Part shown: positions 40,712 to 49,316 of the stretch, piece after piece
How positions within the stretch are numbered: position 1 is the first letter of the stretch
How the letters are laid out: each line of letters starts with the position of its first letter
NCBI GenBank assembly: GCA_009731375.1
Contig: BJOX01000111.1
Coordinates: 58,446 to 122,445 of the forward strand
DNA from: Paulinella micropora
Lineage: Eukaryota; Cercozoa; Imbricatea; Euglyphida
Reading direction: 5' to 3'
Length of the DNA stretch: 64,000 bases
Program-made: the position numbers and the translations under genes
Notes under the pieces: generated by a model
The model's input: the letters and a program-made list of their open reading frames with translations, nothing else
What the model was told of the DNA's origin: nothing
The model's database searches: none

Positions 40712-43700
40712 TTATATTTCTTTATACGGTGTAATCAGTGGGAGATATGCCCCTTTATAATAAGGAGGCTCATCTTCAAGTGTGCGAAAATGTTCATTAT
40801 ATATATCAATCATTTCGTAATCGTTCCCCGTTTTTTTGATTTTTATGCCGAATTCAGCAGTTAATGAAGGATTGAAGAAATCAAGCATTATCTTCAAGAA
40901 TTTCGGATTTGTTGAGTGTGTTTTCAGTGTCTTCTCTTTTTGTTGGTGCTTCCCGAGTATTTGAACGAGCTCCTTGTGATTATTTTCAGCAAGTAAAAAC
41001 GATTTAAATCCGGCAATGATATCTTTTTTTTGTGCTAGATTGTCCGAATTAAATGAATTAAAACCCAGCAACGAGAGCAAACTCAAGAGGATTCTGTGCT
41101 TCTGAAATTTTGAATTGAATAACATTGAGCGGACCATCGCCTCATTCGTCTCTCTCTCGTATATGTGGGTCTCCGTTTCTCTCAGCCTGTTTTGATTGAT
41201 TTCTTTTTTGATTTCAATGTCTTTGAACTTTTGGAGCCCTGTCTCAAATCCTCCGCAATATATTCGGCGGTTTCTGAATACCTCCTTTATATTGTCGTTG
41301 TTGTATATGAAGAAGAATAAGGGCTCATTTTCTAGCTCGTCGGGGGCTCCGTATATTGTTTTTATAATCTTCTTTTCTTTTGCTGTTAATTCTTCATAAT
41401 TGACTTCGGCGAGATTGTGCCGTTGTTTTCGGTTTATATCCTTCATTTCTTCCTGGGTAATATTTGGAGCATCAGCGAGTTCTTTCGCTCTGATTTCGTC
41501 ATTTCTGACTTTGGCATCTTTGAATTCCCGCTTTATTTGTTTTGTCTCCTCTGTCGTGATATCGGTCTCTAAATATTCGCATTTTATGCCCTCAACAACT
41601 TGAAGGTTTATAAAGTCCCGCACAAATGCCTTCTTCTCTCCTGATTGTGTTATCTTAAAATTTACAATTTCATTAATGAATTCATTCGCAATAAGTTCAA
41701 TGTGTCCGTATTTGTTATATTTTACATTTCCGAGGCCCGCCTTCCTGATTAGGTCCTTCTCAAAGTGTTTCCGATTTACTCGTATATAATCAAAATATTC
41801 TGAAGGGTTTTTATAAACAATATAAGAATTAGACATTTGAATTGATACAATGACCTCAGGATTGATTGGGTTTCTTACTCGTCCTAACATTTGGGTTGAG
41901 GCGATCGCATTCGCTGACAGATTACAAAACAGGCCGAAAATCTGATATATTACATTCGGCACATAAAACGAAATGCCAGATTGAACACTCGGCGAGCAGA
42001 TAATCACATCATAATTCAAAAATTCAGTATTGACTGATTTGAGGGCATTGACCACTCTCTCAGAGGTGATTGTCTTGGAAGTAATCAGGAGAAGCCTCTC
42101 GGGGTCGTTCATATACATCTTCAACAATGAAGCAAGAGCTGAGAGCCTTTTCGCTGAGTAATTGCCAAAGATTGCGACCTTCTTCCCTTCTTTGATTCGT
42201 TCAATAATCATCTTGATTACGGTCGGCTCATCATTTGTGATTTTACAGCTTCGCAAGTTCTCAGCCTTAACTCCATAATATAACGAGATAATCGCATCTT
42301 TGGCTTCACGGTCAAAGGCACATTTCACCATTCGGGGGGCATTTCTTATTTCTTTAATATATTCAATATCTTCAACTTTAAGATTCGCATCTAGAAGCAT
42401 AATTTTCTTAGACCGTTGAATTATGCTTTTGAATTTCCAGAGGTTGCGGTCCAGGTTGTCCTGCTTGAGAAATGATTCGGCATATAAATGAGCGAGCAGT
42501 TGGTGGGCTTCGTCAATAATAATGATATCGTATTTTTCCCGCTGGCTTCTGTGTATTGAATCCAATTGAATCGCGAGCTTGTAATGCTTGAAGCCGATGG
42601 TCTGGGTTTTAATATCATAATATACTTCAAGACCAAGAGCTTCAAGGTCTTCCACGAATTTCTTCGCCAAGCTAATCCGCGACGATATCAGCAATATTGA
42701 GAGGTTCGGGTCGTGTCTCTCTTTGTCTGTTTTCGCTGTTTGGTTCATCAATGTCAATAAAAGAATAAACAATTCAGTCTTTCCTGTTCCTTTGGGTGCT
42801 TTTATTGCGATTATGTCAGATTCACCTTGAAGGACCTCGTTCTTGATTGTTTCATTCTCAGATAAGAAGGTCGCTGTGTCAATGATTTGAGGCTCAATTC
42901 CCGCATCTCTGAATTCCTTTTTATCGGCTTCAATCAGTGCCTCAACATATTCCTTCTTCTCAGCTTCTTTCAGAATGGTCATCAGTTTTTGCTGGTTGGT
43001 TGCTCTCTCGGCCTCTTCAATCTTATTGTCATCAAGTCGTTCAAAGGTCTTATTCTCTTTAGTGCATCCGAGATAAATGGCTTTTGTATCATAATGATAT
43101 ATCAAGAAGTCAGTTCCGTCTCTGGTGTGTTCGCGATTACATAAAGCACAAAATGAAGCTTTGAGCCTTTTGAAATATATAATCAATTTATTCGTTCCTT
43201 GAATTTCAGATTTCTTGAAGCCGTTATTTCCTGCGATTTCTGGCTTCTTATCTTTCAGAATTTTGAGGATTTGGTTGATAAGGTCATCATCTTCTTCATC
43301 CTCCTCCTCCTCAGGTTGTTCTTTTGCTTCCTCGGGTGTGTCTGGTGGTGTGTCTGGTGCTTCTCCCTCGGGTGCTTCTTCCTCGGGTGCTTCTTCCTCG
43401 GGTGCTTCAATCGGTCCCGCATTGATTATATAATCTTTATATTCTTGAAGGCTCACCTTTATCGGCTTTAGAGTCATTGAATCAACGGGAACGAAGGGGC
43501 GATTTTCTCCCTTTTTGGTCGTATATAACAGCCTGAACAATTGCCTCTTTCCTGGTCCTGAATATACTGATTTATCAAATTTAAGCTCATAATCTTCAAT
43601 GAGTTCTTTAATCTCTCGCGGGTCGTTGAATCGTTTTTCTTTGCTGATAATGTGGAATGAAGTCTTTTTTTTAGAATTTGCGATTTTAATCTTCGCGAGT

Positions 43701-43948
43701 TTGCGGTCAATTTGAAACGATAAGCAGAAAAGAACAATTTGCTCATTTATGATTTTCAAGTGTTCGGCCTTGGTCTTGTTCTCGTCGTGCTTCATATCAA
43801 AATCGGCATACAAGAAGACCCCGCTGTTCAGGTTCTCATAATACTCGCAGGGCGCCCCGTTCTCATATCTTGAAATGATATTTTGAATGAGGTCGTCCGT
43901 GAGTTGTGTGTGCTTGGTGTCGGTGAATGAGTTCGCAATTTCAATCAT
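40712..43948 (-). CDS. Primase-helicase fusion, left-arm copy
   Basis: Same 1078 residues and motifs as 50489-53725 (DFD, SFH, GTGKTE, DEAH, QMLGRVR). Conservation of an uninterrupted 3.2-kb frame in both arms shows either selection or very recent gene conversion between arms. Confidence 0.9.
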   Translation of the reverse strand: MIEIANSFTDTKHTQLTDDLIQNIISRYENGAPCEYYENLNSGVFLYADFDMKHDENKTKAEHLKIINEQIVLFCLSFQIDRKLAKIKIANSKKKTSFHIISKEKRFNDPREIKELIEDYELKFDKSVYSGPGKRQLFRLLYTTKKGENRPFVPVDSMTLKPIKVSLQEYKDYIINAGPIEAPEEEAPEEEAPEGEAPDTPPDTPEEAKEQPEEEEDEEDDDLINQILKILKDKKPEIAGNNGFKKSEIQGTNKLIIYFKRLKASFCALCNREHTRDGTDFLIYHYDTKAIYLGCTKENKTFERLDDNKIEEAERATNQQKLMTILKEAEKKEYVEALIEADKKEFRDAGIEPQIIDTATFLSENETIKNEVLQGESDIIAIKAPKGTGKTELFILLLTLMNQTAKTDKERHDPNLSILLISSRISLAKKFVEDLEALGLEVYYDIKTQTIGFKHYKLAIQLDSIHRSQREKYDIIIIDEAHQLLAHLYAESFLKQDNLDRNLWKFKSIIQRSKKIMLLDANLKVEDIEYIKEIRNAPRMVKCAFDREAKDAIISLYYGVKAENLRSCKITNDEPTVIKMIIERIKEGKKVAIFGNYSAKRLSALASLLKMYMNDPERLLLITSKTITSERVVNALKSVNTEFLNYDVIICSPSVQSGISFYVPNVIYQIFGLFCNLSANAIASTQMLGRVRNPINPEVIVSIQMSNSYIVYKNPSEYFDYIRVNRKHFEKDLIRKAGLGNVKYNKYGHIELIANEFINEIVNFKITQSGEKKAFVRDFINLQVVEGIKCEYLETDITTEETKQIKREFKDAKVRNDEIRAKELADAPNITQEEMKDINRKQRHNLAEVNYEELTAKEKKIIKTIYGAPDELENEPLFFFIYNNDNIKEVFRNRRIYCGGFETGLQKFKDIEIKKEINQNRLRETETHIYERETNEAMVRSMLFNSKFQKHRILLSLLSLLGFNSFNSDNLAQKKDIIAGFKSFLLAENNHKELVQILGKHQQKEKTLKTHSTNPKFLKIMLDFFNPSLTAEFGIKIKKTGNDYEMIDIYNEHFRTLEDEPPYYKGAYLPLITPYKEI

Positions 43949-44017
43949 CTTATATCTTAATGAATATTTTTTTTTAGAATAAAATTAAATAATTAATTAT
44001 AAATTATAAATTCAAAA

Positions 44018-44263
44018 TTAAACAAACACCAGGCGAGAACCCCAAGAAGACAAGAATGGGGGCCTGTGTGTATATTTTAGCCCGATTGTGTGGTTAGTGT
44101 GTTGTTGTTGTTGCTCTTGTTGTTGCTCGTTCGTGTTGGTGCTCTTTGTCTCGTGTTCGTGTCTCTCGTGTTTGTGTTGCTCCTCGTCATATGCTCGCTC
44201 CTCCATTCGGCTCCTTTTGTTCGTTTGATACCGATTCACCCGTTCATTTTGTGTGGTCTCCAT
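44018..44263 (-). CDS. Possible 81-residue repeat-derived ORF, left-arm copy
   Basis: Mirror of 50174-50419. It starts inside repeat cluster I and ends upstream of the primase-helicase. Confidence 0.3.
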   Translation of the reverse strand: METTQNERVNRYQTNKRSRMEERAYDEEQHKHERHEHETKSTNTNEQQQEQQQQHTNHTIGLKYTHRPPFLSSWGSRLVFV

Positions 44264-44500
44264 TTGGCTCCTTTTGTTTGTTTGGTACTGATTCACCCGT
44301 TCATTTTATCCTCTTTCTTTATTAAAATATGGCCAGGTAAATCGCCCCCTTATTTTCAGGGCTTTGAGTTGTTTGCTCGTGTGTTGGTTGCTCGCCTCTC
44401 CATTCGGCTCCTTTTGGTTGTTTGGTATCAATTCACCCGTTCATTTTTCTTGAGTTGTTCATTCGGCTCCTTTTGGTTGTTTGGTATCAATCCACCCGTT
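44177..44500 (-). repeat. 57-bp repeat cluster I, left arm
   Basis: Mirror of 49937-50260, four modules. Confidence 0.85.
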
Positions 44501-44547
44501 CAAAAAAAAAAGGAGTATTTTCGCACAAGATAAGGGCATTAAACAGC

Positions 44548-45057
44548 TCAAGCTCGCACAGCCTTCGCCGTCAATTTGAGCATATCATCGCGGGCCTGTG
44601 GGTCAATATTATATTTTTCAATGAGTTCGTTGATGAGTGCGATTTTGCGGTTGTATGTTGGGCGATATGCTCCATATAATCGGCGATTTGTGGGCTTCAG
44701 TCGCTGGCTGTATGCCTTCCGCGGTCGCTTTGAGATTGCTCGCCTGAGTTCTGGGTCTGGGTGCTTAAATTGTCGCACATACAGCCGACAATATTGATTT
44801 TTTTTGATTGCTTGGATTCTGGTGTTGATTCCTTGGTCCTTGTATTGTTGGCGGAGTTCTTTCCGTCGTTGAGTTATGAGTTGCGGGTCGGTGGTGTTGA
44901 TTATTTCGCTGTGAATGCTCGGGTGTTGGGGTTTGGTTTCGGGTGTGGATGGTGTGGATGGTATGGTCGCGAGTTTGGTCTCTTGTGTGTCGGTCATTTC
45001 CTCGTGTTTGGTCTCGGGTTTGGTCTCTTGTTTGTTGGTCTCTTGTTTGTCGGTCAT
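44548..45057 (-). CDS. Basic unknown protein, 169 residues, left-arm copy
   Basis: Equivalent of 49317-49889 but with 21 fewer N-terminal residues, because a tandem unit encoding ETKPEEMT-type repeats is missing. It starts at MTDKQETNKQ directly after an AAGGAGGAA leader. The C-terminal basic domain is the same. Confidence 0.75.
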   Translation of the reverse strand: MTDKQETNKQETKPETKHEEMTDTQETKLATIPSTPSTPETKPQHPSIHSEIINTTDPQLITQRRKELRQQYKDQGINTRIQAIKKNQYCRLYVRQFKHPDPELRRAISKRPRKAYSQRLKPTNRRLYGAYRPTYNRKIALINELIEKYNIDPQARDDMLKLTAKAVRA

Positions 45058-45070
45058 TTCCTCCTTATAT

Positions 45071-45131
45071 ATATTATAATAATAAAAAAAGATTTAAATA
45101 TTAAATAATAATTTGATTATAATGTTAAAAG
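45071..45131. promoter_or_regulatory. AT-rich upstream element, copy 1
   Basis: About 60 bases: TATTATAATAATAAAAAA, then GATTTAAATATTAAATAATA, then ATTATAATGTTAAAAG. It is directly upstream of the 169-residue gene (minus strand). Nearly the same sequence is upstream of the 95-residue gene and of the right-arm 190-residue gene, so it is probably a promoter module. Confidence 0.7.
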
Positions 45132-45132
45132 G

Positions 45133-45420
45133 TTATAATATGACGGGGTTCTTCGCTGTATAATCCCGGACCGAATTCCTTAATTCATCAATATCAATCT
45201 TAAAAAATCCTTGATTCAGTTGTTCAATCTGCTTATCGCATTGAATAAGGTCATCGTGTCGTTCTTTCAATATTGCGATAATGGTGCTTATTTCGTCCTT
45301 TATCTTATTTTTTTTCTTCTCTAATTCTTCTAATTCTTGCTTTATTTTTTCCTGATTTTGATATTCGTGAATGAGTGATTTCGCTCTCCGAATGCGGTCG
45401 GCTTTTTTTGTTGGGTCCAT
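45133..45420 (-). CDS. Small coiled-coil protein, 95 residues
   Basis: Unique centre, minus strand, TAA stop. Residues 20-75 are rich in Lys/Glu/Gln with heptad-like spacing (EKIKQELEELEKKKNKIKDE), predicting a coiled coil. No catalytic motif and no known family recognised. It ends two bases from the left arm border, and AT-rich element copy 2 lies just upstream. It may be a structural or scaffold-type partner. Confidence 0.7.
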   Translation of the reverse strand: MDPTKKADRIRRAKSLIHEYQNQEKIKQELEELEKKKNKIKDEISTIIAILKERHDDLIQCDKQIEQLNQGFFKIDIDELRNSVRDYTAKNPVIL

Positions 45421-45432
45421 TGTCTTCTGTTA

Positions 45433-45491
45433 TATTATAATAATAAAAAAGAATTTAAATATTAAATAATAATTTTATTATAATGTTAAAA
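45433..45491. promoter_or_regulatory. AT-rich upstream element, copy 2 (between divergent genes)
   Basis: Matches 45071-45131 over about 58 bases with few changes. It lies between the minus-strand 95-residue gene and the plus-strand zinc protein at 45542, so it could serve both. Confidence 0.7.
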
Positions 45492-45541
45492 ATATAAAAA
45501 AATATTATATATATTGATTCTTTTCTCGTTATTGTCCGCTT

Positions 45542-45751
45542 ATGAGTTGCTTATATTGTAATAAGAAAGACAACAACATCACAATTGACGGGTTCGCCTT
45601 CTGCTCTCTCTCTCATATCGTTTCATATATTTTAAGGTCTAGCAATTGCCAACTAAATAAGAACACGGTCGCCGAATTTCTGAGAATTTACAATTTGGAG
45701 GAAATGCTTGCTCCTCGTGTTGTTTTTATGCCTCCCGCCTCAGTTTGCTGA
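45542..45751 (+). CDS. Small zinc-finger protein, 69 residues
   Basis: Starts MSCLYCNKKD and has CxxC at residues 3-6, then FCSLSH with Cys21 and His25. This C-x2-C-x14-C-x3-H layout with 'FCS' recalls MYM/TRASH-type treble-clef fingers. The rest is helical. It ends TGA and overlaps the convergent nuclease gene by 26 bases. A DNA- or protein-binding role is inferred from the zinc motif only. Confidence 0.65.
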   Translation: MSCLYCNKKDNNITIDGFAFCSLSHIVSYILRSSNCQLNKNTVAEFLRIYNLEEMLAPRVVFMPPASVC

Positions 45752-46376
45752 GTTCATTATGAATTAACCTCAGCCCCCCGTTCATCTCTCTTATATATCC
45801 CCAATTCTTGCTCACCTTCACAATCTCAACCTCGCCGTCGCACACTTCAACAAATAAGGCATCATTCAATCCCGTCAAATAAAGATTAATCTGAATTTGA
45901 AAATGCTCCCACGGTCTGAGCCCTCTGTCTTTTTTTCTGATTTTGATTTCTAAAAGATATATTTTTTTATCACCCTTCAAACGAATAAGGCCCTCAATTT
46001 TTGAGCATAATTTTAGCTTATATTGATAAATTTCTTTGATATAAGTCTCTTGATATTTCCAAATATTAAAATCTCGGGCGATTAAGAACTTAATGACGGT
46101 CTTCTCGTGTTTAATTCCACGAAGTCGCGGGTCCGGTTCATCATCATTGATTTCAATTTTTTTGTCTTCTAGTTCAATGTGTTCGCCCATTGTTATCGGT
46201 TCCATCTTTTTCAGCTGGCTGTGAATTTGTTGAATTTGCTCATCCGTCAGTTCTTGGTTCTGCTTGAATTCCCGATTATATATCTTTTTTATATAATCAA
46301 TTTCAAAAGGATTTGCCCCCCATAACTTACAAACCTCGGACGAATAAAAAAGACAATATTGTCCGCCGAAAGCCAT
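45726..46376 (-). CDS. PD-(D/E)XK nuclease, YqaJ/lambda-exonuclease-like
   Basis: 216 residues. The N-terminal YSSEVCKLWGANPFE (residues 11-25) resembles the 'S.SdIa.llG.nPy' start of YqaJ-type viral recombinases. Then Glu91 in GIKHEKTVIKFL, an acidic residue at Glu128 in KIEGLIRL (usually Asp), the ExK pair Glu143/Lys145 in YLLEIKIR, and QIQINLYL (Gln160/162) follow in the order typical of the PD-(D/E)XK fold. Expected action: 5'-3' exonuclease or endonuclease in recombination or replication, with metal ions. The Asp-to-Glu change in motif II is unusual. The single copy is in the centre of the element. Confidence 0.7.
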   Translation of the reverse strand: MAFGGQYCLFYSSEVCKLWGANPFEIDYIKKIYNREFKQNQELTDEQIQQIHSQLKKMEPITMGEHIELEDKKIEINDDEPDPRLRGIKHEKTVIKFLIARDFNIWKYQETYIKEIYQYKLKLCSKIEGLIRLKGDKKIYLLEIKIRKKDRGLRPWEHFQIQINLYLTGLNDALFVEVCDGEVEIVKVSKNWGYIREMNGGLRLIHNELSKLRREA

Positions 46377-46424
46377 CTTTTTCGCAATATATGAACAAAA
46401 AAAATAATAAAATTTATTCTTTTT

Positions 46425-47399
46425 TTATTCCGAATTTAAAAGATTAATGAATTCATTCAAATCCTTGATTGGCTCCGTTTTGGGGTGTGCTTGTTGGTGT
46501 CGTTTATATTGTATTTTTAAATATTGATTAATTAATTTGAATTTGTCGGGGTGCTGTTCCAATAATCGGCCGATTGACGAATTCGTTGATATCATATAAT
46601 TTATTAGTTTCTGATATACTTCAAACACATCGCGATTCTTCGGTGTGTGTTCGGTTTCGTGCTCGTTTTCGTCGTGCTCGTTTTCGTCGTGCTCGTTTTC
46701 GTCGTGCTCGTTTTCGTCGTGCTCGTTTTCGTCGTGCTCGTGTTCCTCGTGCTCGTTTTCGTCGGCTTCTTCTGGTGTGAGTTCCTCGTCCTCTTGTGTG
46801 TCCTCTTCCTCGTGTTTGTTGTTCTCTTGTTCCTCGTGTTCTTCTTCGTTCTCCTGTGTGTTGTCCTCTGGCCCCGAATTCGTCGGGCAAGTCTCAATTA
46901 TTATGTTTTTTAAGAGCTTAATTTCTCTCTTCAGTCTTCTCCGCTCTTCAAGGTGTTTGTCTTCTCGTCTCATTAAATTCAATATATTCTTTTTCAGCTT
47001 CTCATTCTCCTTGATTGCCTCGCTCGTCAGTTGATAAACCGCTGAAAATTCTTTTTTCTGTTTCTCGTTTTTGGTTTCATTCTTTTTCAAATTGATTTTA
47101 TTCGCATTATTAACAATCAGGACCTGGTCAAGAGCACTGTCCGCCCTTAATGCTGATAATAAATATAAACATTTAGGCCCCTTTTTCGGAATCTTAATAA
47201 TCGGCATTTCATAATTCAAGCAGGTCATTCCGCTCGGGTCTTTATACACACAAGTCCCGCATCTTTTTCCGCTTATCTTGTAACATTCGGCACACGAGCC
47301 CATCATCCTCTGCTTCAATTTTAGAATCATACGGTTCCGCAATTCAAGATTATCATATAAGCAATATTTCGGGGTCCCACAGTCGCACGACTTGCTCAT
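46425..47399 (-). CDS. Cys-rich and acidic-repeat protein, 324 residues
   Basis: Starts MSKSCDCGTPKYC. Eight cysteines in residues 5-60 (including CAEC and CGTC) suggest two zinc sites. A basic coiled coil follows (about 100-175), then a long acidic region containing five tandem HDENE units (46660-46740) and a helical C-terminus. A longer frame beginning at 47432 lacks an ATG. The family is not recognised. The zinc, coiled-coil and acidic-tract layout suits a nucleic-acid or scaffold protein. The pentapeptide repeat is a likely site of length variation. Confidence 0.7.
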   Translation of the reverse strand: MSKSCDCGTPKYCLYDNLELRNRMILKLKQRMMGSCAECYKISGKRCGTCVYKDPSGMTCLNYEMPIIKIPKKGPKCLYLLSALRADSALDQVLIVNNANKINLKKNETKNEKQKKEFSAVYQLTSEAIKENEKLKKNILNLMRREDKHLEERRRLKREIKLLKNIIIETCPTNSGPEDNTQENEEEHEEQENNKHEEEDTQEDEELTPEEADENEHEEHEHDENEHDENEHDENEHDENEHDENEHETEHTPKNRDVFEVYQKLINYMISTNSSIGRLLEQHPDKFKLINQYLKIQYKRHQQAHPKTEPIKDLNEFINLLNSE

Positions 47400-47509
47400 C
47401 TTTCGCAGAGACTTCGCCTCCGCACCTCCCAATTTTTTTGTTTTGGTTTGGTTATATAATTATAAGAATAATATTTATTATAAAATAATATATTTTTTAT
47501 TCATATAAA

Positions 47510-47746
47510 ATGACCGAAGGCGGAGAGCTCAAAGTTTATAATGTCACAAAAAAGTATATAAAGAAAAACGGAGAAATCTCAATTTATAACACAAAAAAAA
47601 GATATACATATCAAAGAAAAAAAAAAGGATTATCAAAGACAACACAAAACGAAAGAAAGAGGAAAATCGCATCTGAATGTCGCCGTGTGTTGTTGAATAT
47701 GACACTTGAAAATGCTCAGCGGGTTTTAGACTTCGCCAAGAAGTAA
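47510..47746 (+). CDS. Small basic protein, 78 residues
   Basis: Starts MTEGGELKVYNVTKKYIKK after a TTCATATAAA leader and ends TAA. It is rich in Lys/Arg/Tyr with a NERKRKIASECRRVL segment. It overlaps the convergent 200-residue gene by 31 bases. Probably nucleic-acid binding by charge. No family recognised. Confidence 0.6.
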   Translation: MTEGGELKVYNVTKKYIKKNGEISIYNTKKRYTYQRKKKGLSKTTQNERKRKIASECRRVLLNMTLENAQRVLDFAKK

Positions 47747-48318
47747 TTATCAACACAATAATTGATTTTACTAATCATTTTTAGGTGTCCCTTGATTCTT
47801 TTTTTCTCTCGGTTCATTGCTTTCTGCTTTTGTTTGTCTGTCTTGCTTATTGGTTCCTGTTGGGTTTCAATTGCTTTCATTTTGGTCGCTCTGATTTTAA
47901 TGAATTCAAGAGTTAAAAATCGGCATATTGAAGCCCTGAATTCATAGGGGGCATCCTTGAAGTATTTTGTCCTTAAATTTGATATTTCGGGCTTCGGGTG
48001 TTTATGGTCATCAAACCCGATAAAGCAAATATTCCAACCCTTCAACAATTTCATCATTATGTTCGCTCGTTCTCTCATAAAATGCTCATCACAAATTGAG
48101 CCCCATTTATAAGAATATAATCCTTTATTCGGTCGCGGTCGGTGTTCCGTGCTCGTGTTCGCAATCATAAACCCACGGACACACAGAGACCTCGGCCCAC
48201 AGTGTCGGCAATCGTGGGCCCCGAGGTAATCATCAACGATTTCAAACAGCACACGGGGGAGACGGTTCTCAGCCTCTCGTCTCAGTTGGTGGTCGTTTCT
48301 TGTTTCGCTCGTCATCAT
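47716..48318 (-). CDS. Unknown 200-residue protein with Cys/His cluster
   Basis: Starts at one of two adjacent ATGs after TATATATATAAAG. It contains HDCRHCGPRSLC (Cys37, Cys40, Cys46) and, further on, SICDEHF, which together could bind zinc. The C-terminal third is basic. N-terminal LPRVLFEIVDDYLG could be an F-box-like or cyclin-like helix pair, but I would not assign it. Confidence 0.65.
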   Translation of the reverse strand: MMTSETRNDHQLRREAENRLPRVLFEIVDDYLGAHDCRHCGPRSLCVRGFMIANTSTEHRPRPNKGLYSYKWGSICDEHFMRERANIMMKLLKGWNICFIGFDDHKHPKPEISNLRTKYFKDAPYEFRASICRFLTLEFIKIRATKMKAIETQQEPISKTDKQKQKAMNREKKRIKGHLKMISKINYCVDNYFLAKSKTR

Positions 48319-48541
48319 CTTTATATATATATGAGTTTATTTTTCTTTTGTTGGTTTATTTTGTTGAATAAGTTTTATATATATTTATAATAATATTTTA
48401 GAAGAAAAAAAAATTATATTATATATTTCATTTGTTTTTTTGTTTGCTTACATATACAACCAAAGAGGCAGGAAGGCAGGCAACAATTGGCCAATAATTT
48501 CCGATTGATTCAAAAAATAACGAGCAAGAAAGCAGGCAATA

Positions 48542-49015
48542 ATGGAGGCAATTAAAAAAATGAATTTTTGCTCCAGGTGTCGCTGGTATCCTAAGACAGA
48601 AGGGCGAGCTCTTTGTGTGAGGTGTGGAACAAGAGACAGAACAGCCGAAAAACAGCGAACACGAGAAAGAAAGAAAAAGCAGGAAGAAGAAAGGAAGCAG
48701 AAGGAAACCCTGGAACGGCTGGAACGAATAAACGAATTACAGAACAAGCTAATCAAGACCGAGCAACAAGGGGGCGAAAACCTTGAAAAATTAATCAATG
48801 ACACTCTTGAAGAATATGACGAACGAATTGAAAAAATTGAGGAAGCGAGAAAGAGGACGAAGGAACAGATTCGTGCGATTCTTGAAGTATTAAACGAGAA
48901 CGACAAGCAAATCATCAAAAATACAGAGCGAATAGCCAAAAATAAAGAGCAAATCAGGCAAACACAAGAAGCAATTTTATATTTAGCATCAGAATGTAAA
49001 AGCCTTATTTCTTGA
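48542..49015 (+). CDS. Zinc-ribbon plus long coiled-coil protein, 157 residues
   Basis: Residues 10-28 contain CxxC-x11-CxxC (FCSRCRWYPK...LCVRCGTRD), a zinc ribbon. From about residue 35 to the end it is almost continuous Glu/Lys/Gln/Arg heptads, a long coiled coil. TGA stop. It overlaps the convergent 80-residue gene by 11 bases. Likely a dimeric binding protein. Function unknown. Confidence 0.7.
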   Translation: MEAIKKMNFCSRCRWYPKTEGRALCVRCGTRDRTAEKQRTRERKKKQEEERKQKETLERLERINELQNKLIKTEQQGGENLEKLINDTLEEYDERIEKIEEARKRTKEQIRAILEVLNENDKQIIKNTERIAKNKEQIRQTQEAILYLASECKSLIS

Positions 49016-49247
49016 GTAATTTTTCCATTCTTTCAATTGAAGCAATTGGCGAACCGTCGCGAATGTCGCACAACTCAAACACACGAGCCCCAACATCTGA
49101 CGGCTTACTCTGACAAATCTCGCATTTCTTCGTGTGAATTTTTTTTTTAAATTGAACACTTCGGCACCCAGAACCAAGCACAACGAAACCGCAGGGGGCG
49201 ATTAGATTCTCGTCAATTCTCACAATATGAGCCTTAATTCTCGGCAT
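49005..49247 (-). CDS. Small Cys-rich protein, 80 residues
   Basis: Starts MPRIKAHIVRIDEN. Cys19, Cys28, Cys42 and Cys45 (CGF, SGCRS, KKCEICQ) could bind one zinc ion. It is divergent from the right-arm 190-residue gene, with AT-rich element copy 3 between them. Family not recognised. Confidence 0.6.
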   Translation of the reverse strand: MPRIKAHIVRIDENLIAPCGFVVLGSGCRSVQFKKKIHTKKCEICQSKPSDVGARVFELCDIRDGSPIASIERMEKLLKK

Positions 49248-49253
49248 CAGGCT

Positions 49254-49314
49254 CTTTTAACATTATAATCAAATTATTATTTAATATTTAAATTCTTTTT
49301 TATTATTATAATAT
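49254..49314. promoter_or_regulatory. AT-rich upstream element, copy 3 (between divergent genes)
   Basis: Same module as 45071-45131, in opposite orientation. It lies between the 80-residue gene (minus) and the 190-residue gene (plus), and its inner edge is the inverted-repeat border. Confidence 0.7.
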
Positions 49315-49316
49315 AT

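Larger units (their letters stand above)
37129..45131 (-). repeat. Left inverted arm
   Basis: 8003 bases, mirror of 49254-57308. It encodes, from the outer end, recombinase, 85-aa, zinc 135-aa, 119-aa, primase-helicase and the 169-aa protein, all on the minus strand, so all transcribed outward. Confidence 0.95.

Noticed and set aside
46574-47034. Plus-strand frames opposite the 324-residue gene (Ser/Cys- or Arg-rich)
   Set aside because: They are shadows created by the HDENE and acidic repeats.
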